Assembly (NCBI GenBank): GCA_963738835.1
Contig: CAVTYH010000005.1
Location: 248,001 to 312,000, forward strand
Direction: 5' to 3'
DNA from: CAVTYH01 sp963738835
GTDB lineage: Bacteria; Planctomycetota; Planctomycetia; Pirellulales; JADZDJ01
Length of the DNA stretch: 64,000 nt
A program made the translations under genes and the position numbers. The notes under the pieces are model-generated. The model was not told the origin of the DNA. It saw only the letters and a program-made list of their open reading frames with translations, and did not search any database. Shown piece by piece: positions 1 to 7,713 of this stretch. How positions within the stretch are numbered: the stretch's first letter is position 1; the number at the start of each line of letters is the position of its first letter.

Positions 1-97
1 GAAAATATTCCGCCCACAAGCCGCTACAACCGGACTTCATTAAGGCTGTAACGTCGCTAGCGGGTTTGCCGCAGAAGCAAGGATCCGGGGAAATCTG

Positions 98-1426
98 CTA
101 CCGAACCGTGGTGCGGGCGGGATTCTCTACTTGCAGCACTTCGGCTACGTAGCGATTCGGATTTTGCGTGAATGCACGCTGCGATGCTTCGCTGGAAAAT
201 AGATACATCCGGTTCGCATACTCGACCCCAAATTGCCGCCGACCGTCGACTTCCTGACCGTAATCAAGTGCAACCACCGGATCGTGGCCGGAGAGCGCAG
301 GGCTATACCGATCCGGATTGGCCAGGAATTTTTGCTGTTCCTCAGGCCCTGTAAATAAATAGGTCCGACCGCGATGAATCGCTCCCCAGCGGCGATCACC
401 GAGCTGCCAGCGTTGTTGTTCGATTACCGCAACTGGCGAATAACCCTCCAGCCCCAACGGCGGCACGTTTGTCGATGGAGTAACAGGAGCAGAACTTGGA
501 GTGCCGATTGCTGGGGAAGGAATCTGGGTCGACCACGAAGCCGCTGGCGCCGCCTGACCCGGGTTTGGCGGCGTCGGCGATGATTGGGCCTGCGGTGATG
601 CAACAGGTCCGTATCGGCCGTCCGCTGAATACGGATTTGGCGCCGATTGGTAATTCTGCTGCGTGGGCACCGTCAAAGCGCCATTGACGACCGAAGGGAC
701 GCCTGCAACAGAATTGGCCGCGCCGCCCGTGGCCGATGTCCCGCCAAATCGCTGATAAAACTCGGCGTAGCGGCTATCGGAATAGGCGGACACTGCCGGC
801 GGATTGGTGCTCGGCGCCGGCGTGTTCTGGACAGTTGCCGCTGGTGTTGCAGCCGACTGTTCCATCATGCCGTAGCGAGATGTCGCAGCAGCGGGTGGCA
901 TGGCCGATGCAAACGCCGACTGTGTGACCGGCGCAACACTGGTCGTCGGATTAGCCATGACATAAGCTGCTCCGGTCGGACTTGCGGCCGGGCCGGTTCC
1001 GCTAGCGGCGACATTGAGTTGTTGCAGATAGGCGTCTGCCGTTGGCGGGCTAAGCATCCGGCCGACGATTTGTCCGCCTGGTGTAATCACCAAGTCGGTC
1101 GGCAAGCGGGTCACGCCAAAACATTTGACCGTCGTCGGCCAGTCGTCAGCATTCAATTTGATGGGTACAAAGCGGGCCTGAATCGCCTGCTGCACCTGGA
1201 GCTGCGAAAACACATTTTGTTCTAATTGCAGGCACGGCGCACAACTTGGCGACCAGAAGTGTACCAGCACCAGGCGGTTAGTTTGCGAAGCGAGACGTTT
1301 AGCATCTTCCAATGTCGGTTGCCATTGCAAAGTGTTCGGCGCTACTGTCTGTCCCCAGACAAGCGAGTGTTGTGCCGTCACCAGAACAAGCAGAGCGGCA
1401 ATCAGCGTCTTATGCCGGCGGCCCAT
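98..1426 (-). CDS. Exported thioredoxin-fold protein with C-terminal YHS-like repeats
   Basis: Secreted thioredoxin-like protein of about 442 aa. I start at the ATG at 1426, because the hydrophobic signal peptide (TLIAALLVLVTAQHSLVWG) follows it directly; an in-frame ATG at 1468 would put 14 extra residues in front. A thioredoxin domain covers roughly residues 35-140 with the active-site motif WSPSCAPC (Cys62, Cys65). Next comes a long Ala/Pro/Ser/Gly-rich linker (about 150-325). The C-terminal ~110 residues hold two related units (GYSPVAVIEQQRW..., GHDPVVALDYGQE...), each ending in 'F..NP.RY', which resemble YHS domains. Known: CxxC thioredoxin domains of this type handle periplasmic thiols or metals, and YHS domains occur in metal-handling proteins. 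Inferred: redox or metal function in the cell envelope. The gene diverges from the rho region. No operon partner is visible. Confidence 0.8.
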   Translation of the reverse strand: MGRRHKTLIAALLVLVTAQHSLVWGQTVAPNTLQWQPTLEDAKRLASQTNRLVLVHFWSPSCAPCLQLEQNVFSQLQVQQAIQARFVPIKLNADDWPTTVKCFGVTRLPTDLVITPGGQIVGRMLSPPTADAYLQQLNVAASGTGPAASPTGAAYVMANPTTSVAPVTQSAFASAMPPAAATSRYGMMEQSAATPAATVQNTPAPSTNPPAVSAYSDSRYAEFYQRFGGTSATGGAANSVAGVPSVVNGALTVPTQQNYQSAPNPYSADGRYGPVASPQAQSSPTPPNPGQAAPAASWSTQIPSPAIGTPSSAPVTPSTNVPPLGLEGYSPVAVIEQQRWQLGDRRWGAIHRGRTYLFTGPEEQQKFLANPDRYSPALSGHDPVVALDYGQEVDGRRQFGVEYANRMYLFSSEASQRAFTQNPNRYVAEVLQVENPARTTVR

Positions 1427-2265
1427 GAAAACCCCCCAGTCCAATCGGTGAAACCGATCGTTCTTCATTCGTCGTCGCAGAAAAGATGGAGATCGAGAAA
1501 AGTCGAAACGAGGGCGCAGCCGAAGTGCGTCCCTATCTGGTTATCGGCGGTAAAGGGCCACGGTTGTATGAAAATTACCGCTAGAGGCGAGATTGACGAT
1601 TTACCCCTGAATTACGGGCAGATAAGCGGTGCCGGGGCGGCCAGGACGGTCGGGAAAAAATCCCCTAAATTCGCCATCCCAGCTTGATCCATCGCTTGAC
1701 ATGCGCCGAACAATGAATATGATTGGACACAGTTAAAGTTTCTGCCTAGCAATTTAGGCGCAGCCGGCCGCTGGTAAGAATCTCGCGGCCGCATCCCGTG
1801 GCTCAGTAAGTTCGGCGCGGGAAATGCACGCTTCTAGTTGATCTGACCGCTGCTTTGGCCGCCGCCGTGGGGCGCATTGAGGAGCAAAGTTTCCGCTGGG
1901 GAAAGGCTTCTGCGGTAAAAAGTGGTCATCGGCCTGAGTTTCGGCTGACGACCAAAAGGCAGTTACCCGAAATAACGACCCAATTCAGCGGCGAGCCATG
2001 TGCGTTACGTCCGCGGTGGTCGGGGGTGGTGTAGTTCTTCGAAGCGCGCCGCCTGACGGCGTCTGCCCGCTGTTTCGTTGTGCAAGTTTTTGTGCCGCTT
2101 GTGGAGGCACCTGTTGATCGTTGCGGATCGCTCCTGAAGGAAGCCGAGCGTCCAGTCTACATGTTGCAAGTGGCAATTTTTCTTTCGGATTCCGTTTTTT
2201 CTTTTGGATGCTATTCCAAACCGGCGCCTTTTTGTCGGCGCATCGAGGTCCAATTCAGGTGAGCT
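1427..2265. other. Gene-free stretch holding the rho leader
   Basis: I find no convincing protein-coding gene in these 839 bases. They hold a consensus promoter at 1696-1723 pointing at rho, then about 535 bases of apparent leader. Inside the leader are small hairpins, for example GGCCGC (1766-1771) with GCGGCC (1785-1790). I looked for rnpB, tmRNA, 6S and SRP signatures and did not recognise one. A small RNA or a Rho-autoregulated leader are both possible. Confidence 0.5.
1696..1723 (+). promoter_or_regulatory. Sigma70-type promoter upstream of rho
   Basis: TTGACA (1696-1701), a 16-base spacer, then TATGAT (1718-1723). Both boxes are close to consensus. Transcription would begin near 1730, leaving a leader of about 535 nt before the rho start codon. 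The prediction rests on sequence only. Confidence 0.6.
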
Positions 2266-3594
2266 ATGGGAAAGAAACGTAAGGGTGGCCGTGGCCGGGG
2301 TCGTGGCTACGGTGGTGGCGGAGGCGGTTACGGCGGTGGTCACGGTGGTGGCCCAGGAGGCGGCGGCCGGATGAACGGTCGAGTGGGAGGTTATCGACGC
2401 TTCCAGCATCACGATAATGGCCCGCGCCCACCCATGCCGGATGTCGAAATTCCTGAGGGTGCCGATGCCGCCCCTCCCGAGCCCGGCGCTGGCGTCTTGG
2501 AACTGCACCCCAACGGCTACGGTTTTCTGCGCAGCCTGAGCAACAATCTGTCACGGGAACGCAGCGATCCATTCGTGCCGGGCACGATGATCGAAAAGTT
2601 TCGCCTCCGTGAAGGCGTGCTTATCAACGGCATGGTGCAGCACAGCCGTCGGCAGCAAGGGCCACGTTTGAAAGAGATTCTCGACGTCGATGGCATGAAG
2701 CCGGAGGATTATCCCAACGTCAAAGATTTCGATCAGCTGACGCCCATCAATCCCGAAAGCTGGCTGCAACTGGAAACCGGTCAGCAGCCCATCACCACGC
2801 GGATCATCGATTTGCTGACGCCCATCGGCAAAGGTCAACGGGCGCTGATCGTGGCTCCGCCGCGAACTGGCAAGACGATTCTGCTGCAACAAATCAGCCA
2901 GGCGATTTCGCAAAACTATCCCGAAATGCACCTAGTAATGCTGCTCATTGACGAGCGGCCCGAAGAAGTTACCGACATGCGACGCAGTGTGAAGGGCGAC
3001 GTCATTGCCAGCAGCCTGGATCGTGATGTCGAAAGCCATGTTCGTCTGGCACAGTTGGCCGTCGAAAGGTGCAAGCGATTGGCCGAAATGGGCAAAGATG
3101 TGTTTTTGCTCTTAGATTCGATCACTCGCATGGCCCGCGCCTTTAACAAGGTTACCCGTGGCGATCGGACGGCCACCGGCGGTTTGGACATCCGGGCTTT
3201 AGACGTGCCGAAGAAGCTCTTCGCCACGGCTCGGCTCTTCGAAGAAGGCGGTTCGCTGACGATTGCTGCCACCGCACTCATCGATACCGGCAGCCGCATG
3301 GATGAAGCGATTTTCCAGGAGTTCAAAGGCACCGGCAACATGGAATTGGTGCTCGATCGCAAGCTGGCCGACCGTCGCGTCTGGCCGGCGATGGATATCA
3401 GCCAGTCGGGCACGCGGCGCGAGGAGAAATTGCTCGACGCCGACACGTTGCACGCCGTCACCATGCTGCGTCGCACGCTTTCGACCATGCATCATGTCGA
3501 TGCCATGGAACAGCTGACGACCAAGCTGGCCAAATTCAAAACGAACCGCGAGTTCATCAGCCTGATTGCCGGCGCCAAAGCAGGTGTGGACTGA
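2266..3594 (+). CDS. rho: Transcription termination factor Rho
   Basis: Hexameric RNA-dependent ATPase that ends transcription. The protein has 442 aa against about 419 in E. coli. It carries a Rho RNA-binding (cold-shock-like) segment around residues 76-150 (GVLELHPNGYGFLRS), Walker A APPRTGKT (197-204), Walker B VFLLLDSITR (279-288), and the conserved C-terminal ATPase core including LFATARLFEEGGSLTI and the terminal FKTNREFISLI. The start ATG is preceded by AGGTGAG, a possible but tightly spaced ribosome site. Unusual: residues 7-43 form an Arg/Gly-rich low-complexity extension (RGRGRGYGGGGGGYGGG) instead of the usual N-terminal helix bundle. The long leader after the promoter at 1696 would fit autoregulation, which is known for rho in other bacteria but is only inferred here. 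Confidence 0.97.
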   Translation: MGKKRKGGRGRGRGYGGGGGGYGGGHGGGPGGGGRMNGRVGGYRRFQHHDNGPRPPMPDVEIPEGADAAPPEPGAGVLELHPNGYGFLRSLSNNLSRERSDPFVPGTMIEKFRLREGVLINGMVQHSRRQQGPRLKEILDVDGMKPEDYPNVKDFDQLTPINPESWLQLETGQQPITTRIIDLLTPIGKGQRALIVAPPRTGKTILLQQISQAISQNYPEMHLVMLLIDERPEEVTDMRRSVKGDVIASSLDRDVESHVRLAQLAVERCKRLAEMGKDVFLLLDSITRMARAFNKVTRGDRTATGGLDIRALDVPKKLFATARLFEEGGSLTIAATALIDTGSRMDEAIFQEFKGTGNMELVLDRKLADRRVWPAMDISQSGTRREEKLLDADTLHAVTMLRRTLSTMHHVDAMEQLTTKLAKFKTNREFISLIAGAKAGVD

Positions 3595-3705
3595 TTTCAC
3601 GGCGCGGTGACGTGCCTTCTCTCGGTTGTCCTTGGTCAGTTATCCGGTGTCCGTTGGCACTGACGACAATGGATCGCCAATGGACACAGACACGCTTGCG
3701 CACAA

Positions 3706-3773
3706 AAAAATAAAATCGATGTGGCAATGTTTGTGAAACGAGCCTGGAAAACACGGCGTTTTCGAAAAACATT
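3706..3773 (+). repeat. Imperfect ~70-bp direct repeat, copy 1
   Basis: This copy begins AAAAATAAAATCGATG and ends CGAAAAACATT. Copy 2 lies about 155 bp downstream in the same orientation. The two share the A-rich head, a GTTTG core and the GAAAACACGGCGTTTT / AAACCCGTGTTTTGCG inner hairpin-like part, but diverge elsewhere. The pattern suggests an old interspersed element rather than a recent tandem duplication. Confidence 0.6.
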
Positions 3774-3847
3774 GCTCCATGACTGTCACACGGCAGCAGT
3801 GGTCGGTGGCCAGTAGTCCGTGGTCCGTGGTCCGTAGTCATTCTTTC

Positions 3848-3884
3848 TCCCTCTCCCCTTGTGGGAGAGGGCCGGGGTGAGGGG
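3848..3884 (+). repeat. GC-rich interspersed hairpin repeat, copy A
   Basis: The unit is CCCTCTCCC (3849-3857), a five-base loop, GGGAGAGGG (3863-3871), then CCGGGGTGAGGGG. The same unit recurs at 8121-8158 (reverse orientation, inside a gene), at 38030-38066 (reverse orientation) and in degenerate form at 59411-59450. Confidence 0.75.
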
Positions 3885-3930
3885 TCGCTGGCAACTAACA
3901 ACGGACCACGGACAACGAACGACTCGCACG

Positions 3931-4000
3931 AAAAATAAAAATCGAGGGTAAAGTGTTTGCGCAAAACCCTCGTAAAAACCCGTGTTTTGCGCCCAACATT
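3931..4000 (+). repeat. Imperfect ~70-bp direct repeat, copy 2
   Basis: Second copy of the element at 3706-3773, starting AAAAATAAAAATCGAGG and ending GCGCCCAACATT. In both copies the reverse strand translates to a similar peptide with a QTL...RF.FFVR core, which could mislead gene callers into predicting a short protein. Confidence 0.6.
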
Positions 4001-4051
4001 TTGTCATCACTTTACCACGCCACGCGCGACTGGCAGGCGAGCGGATTTTTT

Positions 4052-4153
4052 ACCGCAGAGGACACAGAGTCGCGCAGAGGAGTCGCAGGAAATTTCAAAA
4101 TCATGCTTGGTCGCCCTGCGCCTCTCTCTGCGAACCTCTGCGTCCCCTGCGGT
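4052..4153. repeat. 'gcagag' inverted interspersed repeat
   Basis: The left arm ACCGCAGAGGACACAGAG begins at 4052. The right arm CTCTGCG...CCCTGCGGT ends at 4153 and is its approximate reverse complement. About 40 unrelated bases lie between. Units of this 'accgcagag...ctctgcggt' type are scattered in many bacterial genomes; I infer the same kind of element here. Confidence 0.65.
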
Positions 4154-4270
4154 GAATTGCTGTGCTTGCCGCGCGCAGTCCAGCCCAACCTCGGGCGGCG
4201 CTGGCCCGAGGTCGGGAAATTCTTGCTCAATTGCCAAATAGCGGCAGTCGGCTGCGGCATAGTAGGTTCG

Positions 4271-4291
4271 CCCCCGGTCATTGACCGGGGG
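4271..4291. terminator. Compact GC hairpin downstream of the 4462-5853 gene
   Basis: CCCCCGGTC (4271-4279), loop ATT, GACCGGGGG (4283-4291): a perfect 9-bp stem. It lies about 170 bases past the stop of the leftward gene ending at 4462. No T-run follows on the minus strand, so it may be a weak terminator or just another repeat unit. Confidence 0.35.
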
Positions 4292-4461
4292 TTAAATGGG
4301 GCCAACGATGCGCAAGCCGACCGGGACCCAGAGTTCCGCCGAACATTCTATCAAATAGTGTACAAATGTATATATTTGTTTTGGGCCAGTCGGATGGCTC
4401 GCTGTCTGTCCGAGGTGCGACCTCGACACGCCTCCGGCTTTGTCGAGGCCACCTGCGGGCA

Positions 4462-5853
4462 CTACCTGGTGGACGCAGCGTCGTCAGCGGTCAGGGGCTT
4501 GATGGCGTCGCGAGTTCGTGCCAGAGCGTTGTTGTCCTTGTTTGACTCTAGCAGGCTGTCATCACTGTTGGCGACGGCCACCAGCAGCTCGAACGGTTTG
4601 GGCCATTTGTCGTTGGCGGTGGTCATCTTCAGCACTCCGACCGGCAACTGAATGTCGATGGCCTGGGTCTTGCCCGGCTTGATGCCGACACACTCCACGG
4701 TCACAAGATGGGCCGTCGGCGTCAACTTTTTGCCAAGGTCGGCCATCACGTTGATCTGAAACTTCGGCGCTTCGAGCTTGCCGTTATTGCGACAGAAGAG
4801 GCGGAACCGCGGCCCGACATTCGCTTGGATGTTGCCCACATCGACCAGCCGGATGTCGACCAGTTCCAAATCGATCGCCGGGGCCGCGGCACCCATCACC
4901 TCGACGGGTTCGGCCGGCCCAAGCGGCAGTTCCACTCCCCAAGAAATCAAGTTCGCAGGCGGGGGCAAATAGCCTCCTTGGCCGCCACCGTTATGCGGCG
5001 GCTGGATACCGGGACCCGGCGGATTGACGAGCCGCGGCGGGGAACCAGCACCCGGCTGATTGATGAGGTGCGGCGGATCAGAACCCGCGAAGGGAGGGCC
5101 ACCAGGATCATGCGGGCCACCAGGCGGATCGGTGATGCTAATACTCGGGATTGGATCGACGTCCTGATAGCCGATTCCGACGAGAGAGATGGGATGCGAC
5201 CCGTTTCCGGTAGAGCCGTTGCCATTCGAGCCGTTCGACGGCGGAGGGTCTTGGATCTCAGGTACTTCAGGTCGTTCGGGCTTCGGAAGGGTAACCGTCG
5301 TGTGGTTGGCCGAGTCATCGCCCGTACTCGGCGGCGGAGATGGGATCACCGGTACGCTCGATTGATTGTTTGCGCTGCCAGAGTCCGAGTTATTCACGAT
5401 GCCGATGCGATTGACTCGGCTGGCCAGGTCTGATGGAAAGCTCCCTTGGAGTTTGGTCGGATTTCCGATGAGCGATCGATTGACGCTCGTCAAGCCACCT
5501 GCCGGACTGCTGATTGGCAGGCTACCCGTGAGTTGCTGACCCACATGAATATTGCCAAGATTCTGACCCGCTTGGAAATTGCCTGGGTTTTGACCCGAAT
5601 GAATATTGCCAAGGTTTTGCCCGAGGTTGCCGCTTCGCAAGCTGGTCCCTAGATTGGCGTTGAGCTTCGGGCCGGTGATCGCGGTGTGTGCGGGATTGAA
5701 ACTCTGATTCATGCCTTTCGGGGTCATCACTCGGGCCGTTACATGGCCGAGACTTCCGGAACTGTGGCTGTTTCCACCGCTGGGGCCCTTCGCAAAGGCT
5801 GGGACAACCGGTAGGGCGGTGACGACGAGCAACGTTTTGAAGAAGCCAGGCAT
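4462..5853 (-). CDS. Secreted low-complexity protein with a CARDB-like C-terminal domain
   Basis: Exported protein of 463 aa with no assigned function. The start at 5853 is set by GGGAG placed 7 bases before the ATG and by the signal peptide that follows (MPGFFKTLLVVTALPVVPAFA). Residues 79-107 contain a nine-residue repeat of the form GQN(L/P)GN(I/F)(H/Q)x. Residues about 150-310 are rich in Pro, Gly, Ser and Asn. The last ~125 residues (from VDIRLVDVGNIQANVGP) form an Ig-like sandwich resembling CARDB domains, with the typical 'NSDDSLLESNKDNNA' ending. Known: CARDB-type folds mediate adhesion or carbohydrate contact. Inferred: a cell-surface or matrix protein. It stands alone, flanked by repeat-rich DNA and an empty 395-base gap. 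Confidence 0.75.
   Translation of the reverse strand: MPGFFKTLLVVTALPVVPAFAKGPSGGNSHSSGSLGHVTARVMTPKGMNQSFNPAHTAITGPKLNANLGTSLRSGNLGQNLGNIHSGQNPGNFQAGQNLGNIHVGQQLTGSLPISSPAGGLTSVNRSLIGNPTKLQGSFPSDLASRVNRIGIVNNSDSGSANNQSSVPVIPSPPPSTGDDSANHTTVTLPKPERPEVPEIQDPPPSNGSNGNGSTGNGSHPISLVGIGYQDVDPIPSISITDPPGGPHDPGGPPFAGSDPPHLINQPGAGSPPRLVNPPGPGIQPPHNGGGQGGYLPPPANLISWGVELPLGPAEPVEVMGAAAPAIDLELVDIRLVDVGNIQANVGPRFRLFCRNNGKLEAPKFQINVMADLGKKLTPTAHLVTVECVGIKPGKTQAIDIQLPVGVLKMTTANDKWPKPFELLVAVANSDDSLLESNKDNNALARTRDAIKPLTADDAASTR
5533..5619 (-). repeat. 27-bp in-frame tandem repeat coding nine-residue units
   Basis: Roughly three and a quarter copies of a 27-base unit inside the secreted protein gene, coding GQNLGNIHS, GQNPGNFQA, GQNLGNIHV and the start of a fourth copy. 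Whole-codon units allow copy number to change without breaking the frame. Confidence 0.7.
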
Positions 5854-6248
5854 GATCGGTCTCCCTTTTTGAAATGAGCTAGCCGACACTGGCCGCCTGA
5901 GAAGGTAAGCGTAGAGGGCGAGCAAATGTTACAGGCAGGAATCGCGGATGAGCCGGCAGCGATACCCGTGGAAGACTGCATCCGCCACTTGACATCAAAG
6001 ACAGTCGCTCTTGTCGCCGGTGCGGGTCCCGCATTGACCACAGAGCGGCTACCGAAGAAAAAATTGACGGGCCACTAACGATGCCACTAAAATCCGGTAT
6101 TCGGCCGCCGCACAAATGTGGCATTGTTATAAGCTCGGCCGTAGTCGAGCGGCGCGATGCAGCGGATGGATGCAGATCCCCTAAAACTGTAAAGTAGAAA
6201 CGGCCCAGATCTTTTCTCAATGTATTGCCATGCCAGGGGACTGGACCC
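5854..6248. other. Intergenic gap between divergent genes
   Basis: 395 bases between the leftward secreted protein gene and the rightward nuclease-like gene. I see no open frame with family resemblance and no clear promoter. Both upstream regulatory regions must lie here. Confidence 0.5.
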
Positions 6249-7475
6249 GTGGACTTACACCACAATCTGTTCTACGGCTATCGCGGGCCAAACACAGACG
6301 ACGCCGATCGTGACCGCCAGCTTGAGAACAACTTGACAAAGGCGCTAATCAACACCCTAAAACTCGGCGGCGAGACGGTGTGGCGCCCTTTTCTGGCCGA
6401 ACTGGGCCTTGCAGGTGCTCCGCACGACTTTCTGCTGCAGCGTCACAACGTACCAGGATATGCGAAAAATAGGCGGCATCGCGTGCTGTTGGGCATTTCC
6501 AAGCAGAAATCGACATGGTCGCCCGGTGCAGCGCAGAGACAACATATGACAGTCTTCCTGATGCGTGGATGTATGGGGATGGGTTTGCCGTTCTTGTGGA
6601 AAGCAAAGTGAACGGCGATTTCTCACCGCGACAAATGGAGGCTCACTATGACCTGCTGCGGCCCAATGAAGGCCTCCACCCATTATCCGACTCACGACTT
6701 GGAAGCAAATTCACCATCTTTTCGGTAGCTTCTTGCGCGGCCTGACGGATACTAGCTCGCGATTGCTAGTAAAGCAGTTTATCGAGTTCCTGGAGTACAG
6801 CGGCATGAGTGGATTTAGCGGCTTCCGATGCGAGCACTTTGACTACTTCGTACTGCATGACGATGAGGATAGCCGGCGCTGGGTTCTTGAGCAGGTGAAA
6901 GACTTTGCTACCCAGGTGCAGGCGAGCCTCCACAGGTTCGCGCCGTTCTATGATGGTTACGAATTGGTACTCTCAAACGGACCGATTCATACTGTTGGTT
7001 TGCTTTCGGCCCTCGCGACACGTATCGTAACGTGACGCACCAAACGATCTCGCTGGCGGCAAACGGCCTTTCAGTTTTCGTGAACACTGAACTAAAGACG
7101 GCCACGGACCGGCTTAAGAGTGTCGTCCGCCAGTCTGGGAATGTGCTTCGGGATGCACTACAGGATCTTCATCAGTACGAGCCGTTCGAGCTGGTTCTGC
7201 AGGAACGAACCCAGCGTCAGGCCAGCCTGTACGATTACACCCCGAAAATGCGCCTGCATTCGTCAATGTTGGCTGATGTGAATACCCGCGAAGTGGCATG
7301 GAGTGCTTTCAGCCAAACAGTTCAGCAACTGCTTCTGCTCCAGTTAAGTATTGAGCGGCTTGTACCGCCCTCGAAACTCCCTGGGCTCTCCAAGTCCGAT
7401 TCACCCGAGGCAGTTCAACACGTCGTGGAGATCCTCAAGCGCAATCACGCGGTAGTGAATTTGCTGAACGAATAG
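6249..7475 (+). CDS. Stand-alone PD-(D/E)xK nuclease-like protein (three apparent one-base deletions)
   Basis: About 410 codons across three apparent one-base deletions. I choose the GTG at 6249 because AGGGG sits 9 bases upstream and the protein then begins with DLHHNLFYGYRG. The pieces join cleanly: frame changes near 6500 (...RVLLGIS/QAEIDM...), near 6670, and at the GG of 6966-6967 (...YE-LGTLKRTDSYCWFAFGP...). The joined protein contains LPDAWMYG followed ten residues later by VLVESKV, a literal PD...ESK restriction-nuclease core, with a preceding AEID acidic residue. No methylase, helicase or specificity gene is adjacent. Known: orphan nucleases of this fold include restriction and other defence enzymes. 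Inferred: a DNA nuclease, possibly defensive. If the shifts are real, the gene is dead. Confidence 0.6.
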
Positions 7476-7713
7476 TCCAGACAAATGAGACGATCATGAT
7501 GAGCGGGCGGGTGGCACGCCCGGAATCTGCGACGGGCGTGGTTGGCAGGGCCAAAAAGTAATTATCACGCCCTTCGCCAAGCCTCAGGGCGTGACCCGGA
7601 ATTCCCGGACAGCCTCGGGCAAGCCAGCAGTGGCACCCGAAATCTCTTGTCGCGAGAGCGACCTCAATAAGCTTTCGGCCTGATCGGTACACCTGGCGTG
7701 ATTTATCCGTCGA

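Larger units (their letters stand above)
3595..4461. other. Repeat-rich gene-free gap
   Basis: 867 bases without a credible gene. The stretch is built from interspersed repeat-like units: an imperfect direct repeat (3706-3773 and 3931-4000), 'ggtccgtggtccgtagtc'-type short tandem units with a reverse-complement copy (about 3800-3840 and 3899-3920), a GC-rich hairpin unit (3848-3884), a 'gcagag' inverted unit (4052-4153) and a compact hairpin (4271-4291). The apparent reading frames across it are translations of these units. Confidence 0.7.

Noticed and set aside
1730..2265. rnpB, tmRNA, 6S or SRP RNA in the rho leader
   Set aside because: None of the conserved cores of these RNAs could be found by reading both strands.
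3953..4651. 232-codon plus-strand frame in the rho downstream gap
   Set aside because: It is translated repeat units running into the antisense of the next gene.
4708..5433. 241-codon Arg-rich frame on the plus strand
   Set aside because: Antisense to the secreted CARDB-like gene; Arg/Asp-rich composition typical of a shadow frame.
5533..5619. CRISPR-like repeats
   Set aside because: Adjacent units without spacers, in frame and coding.
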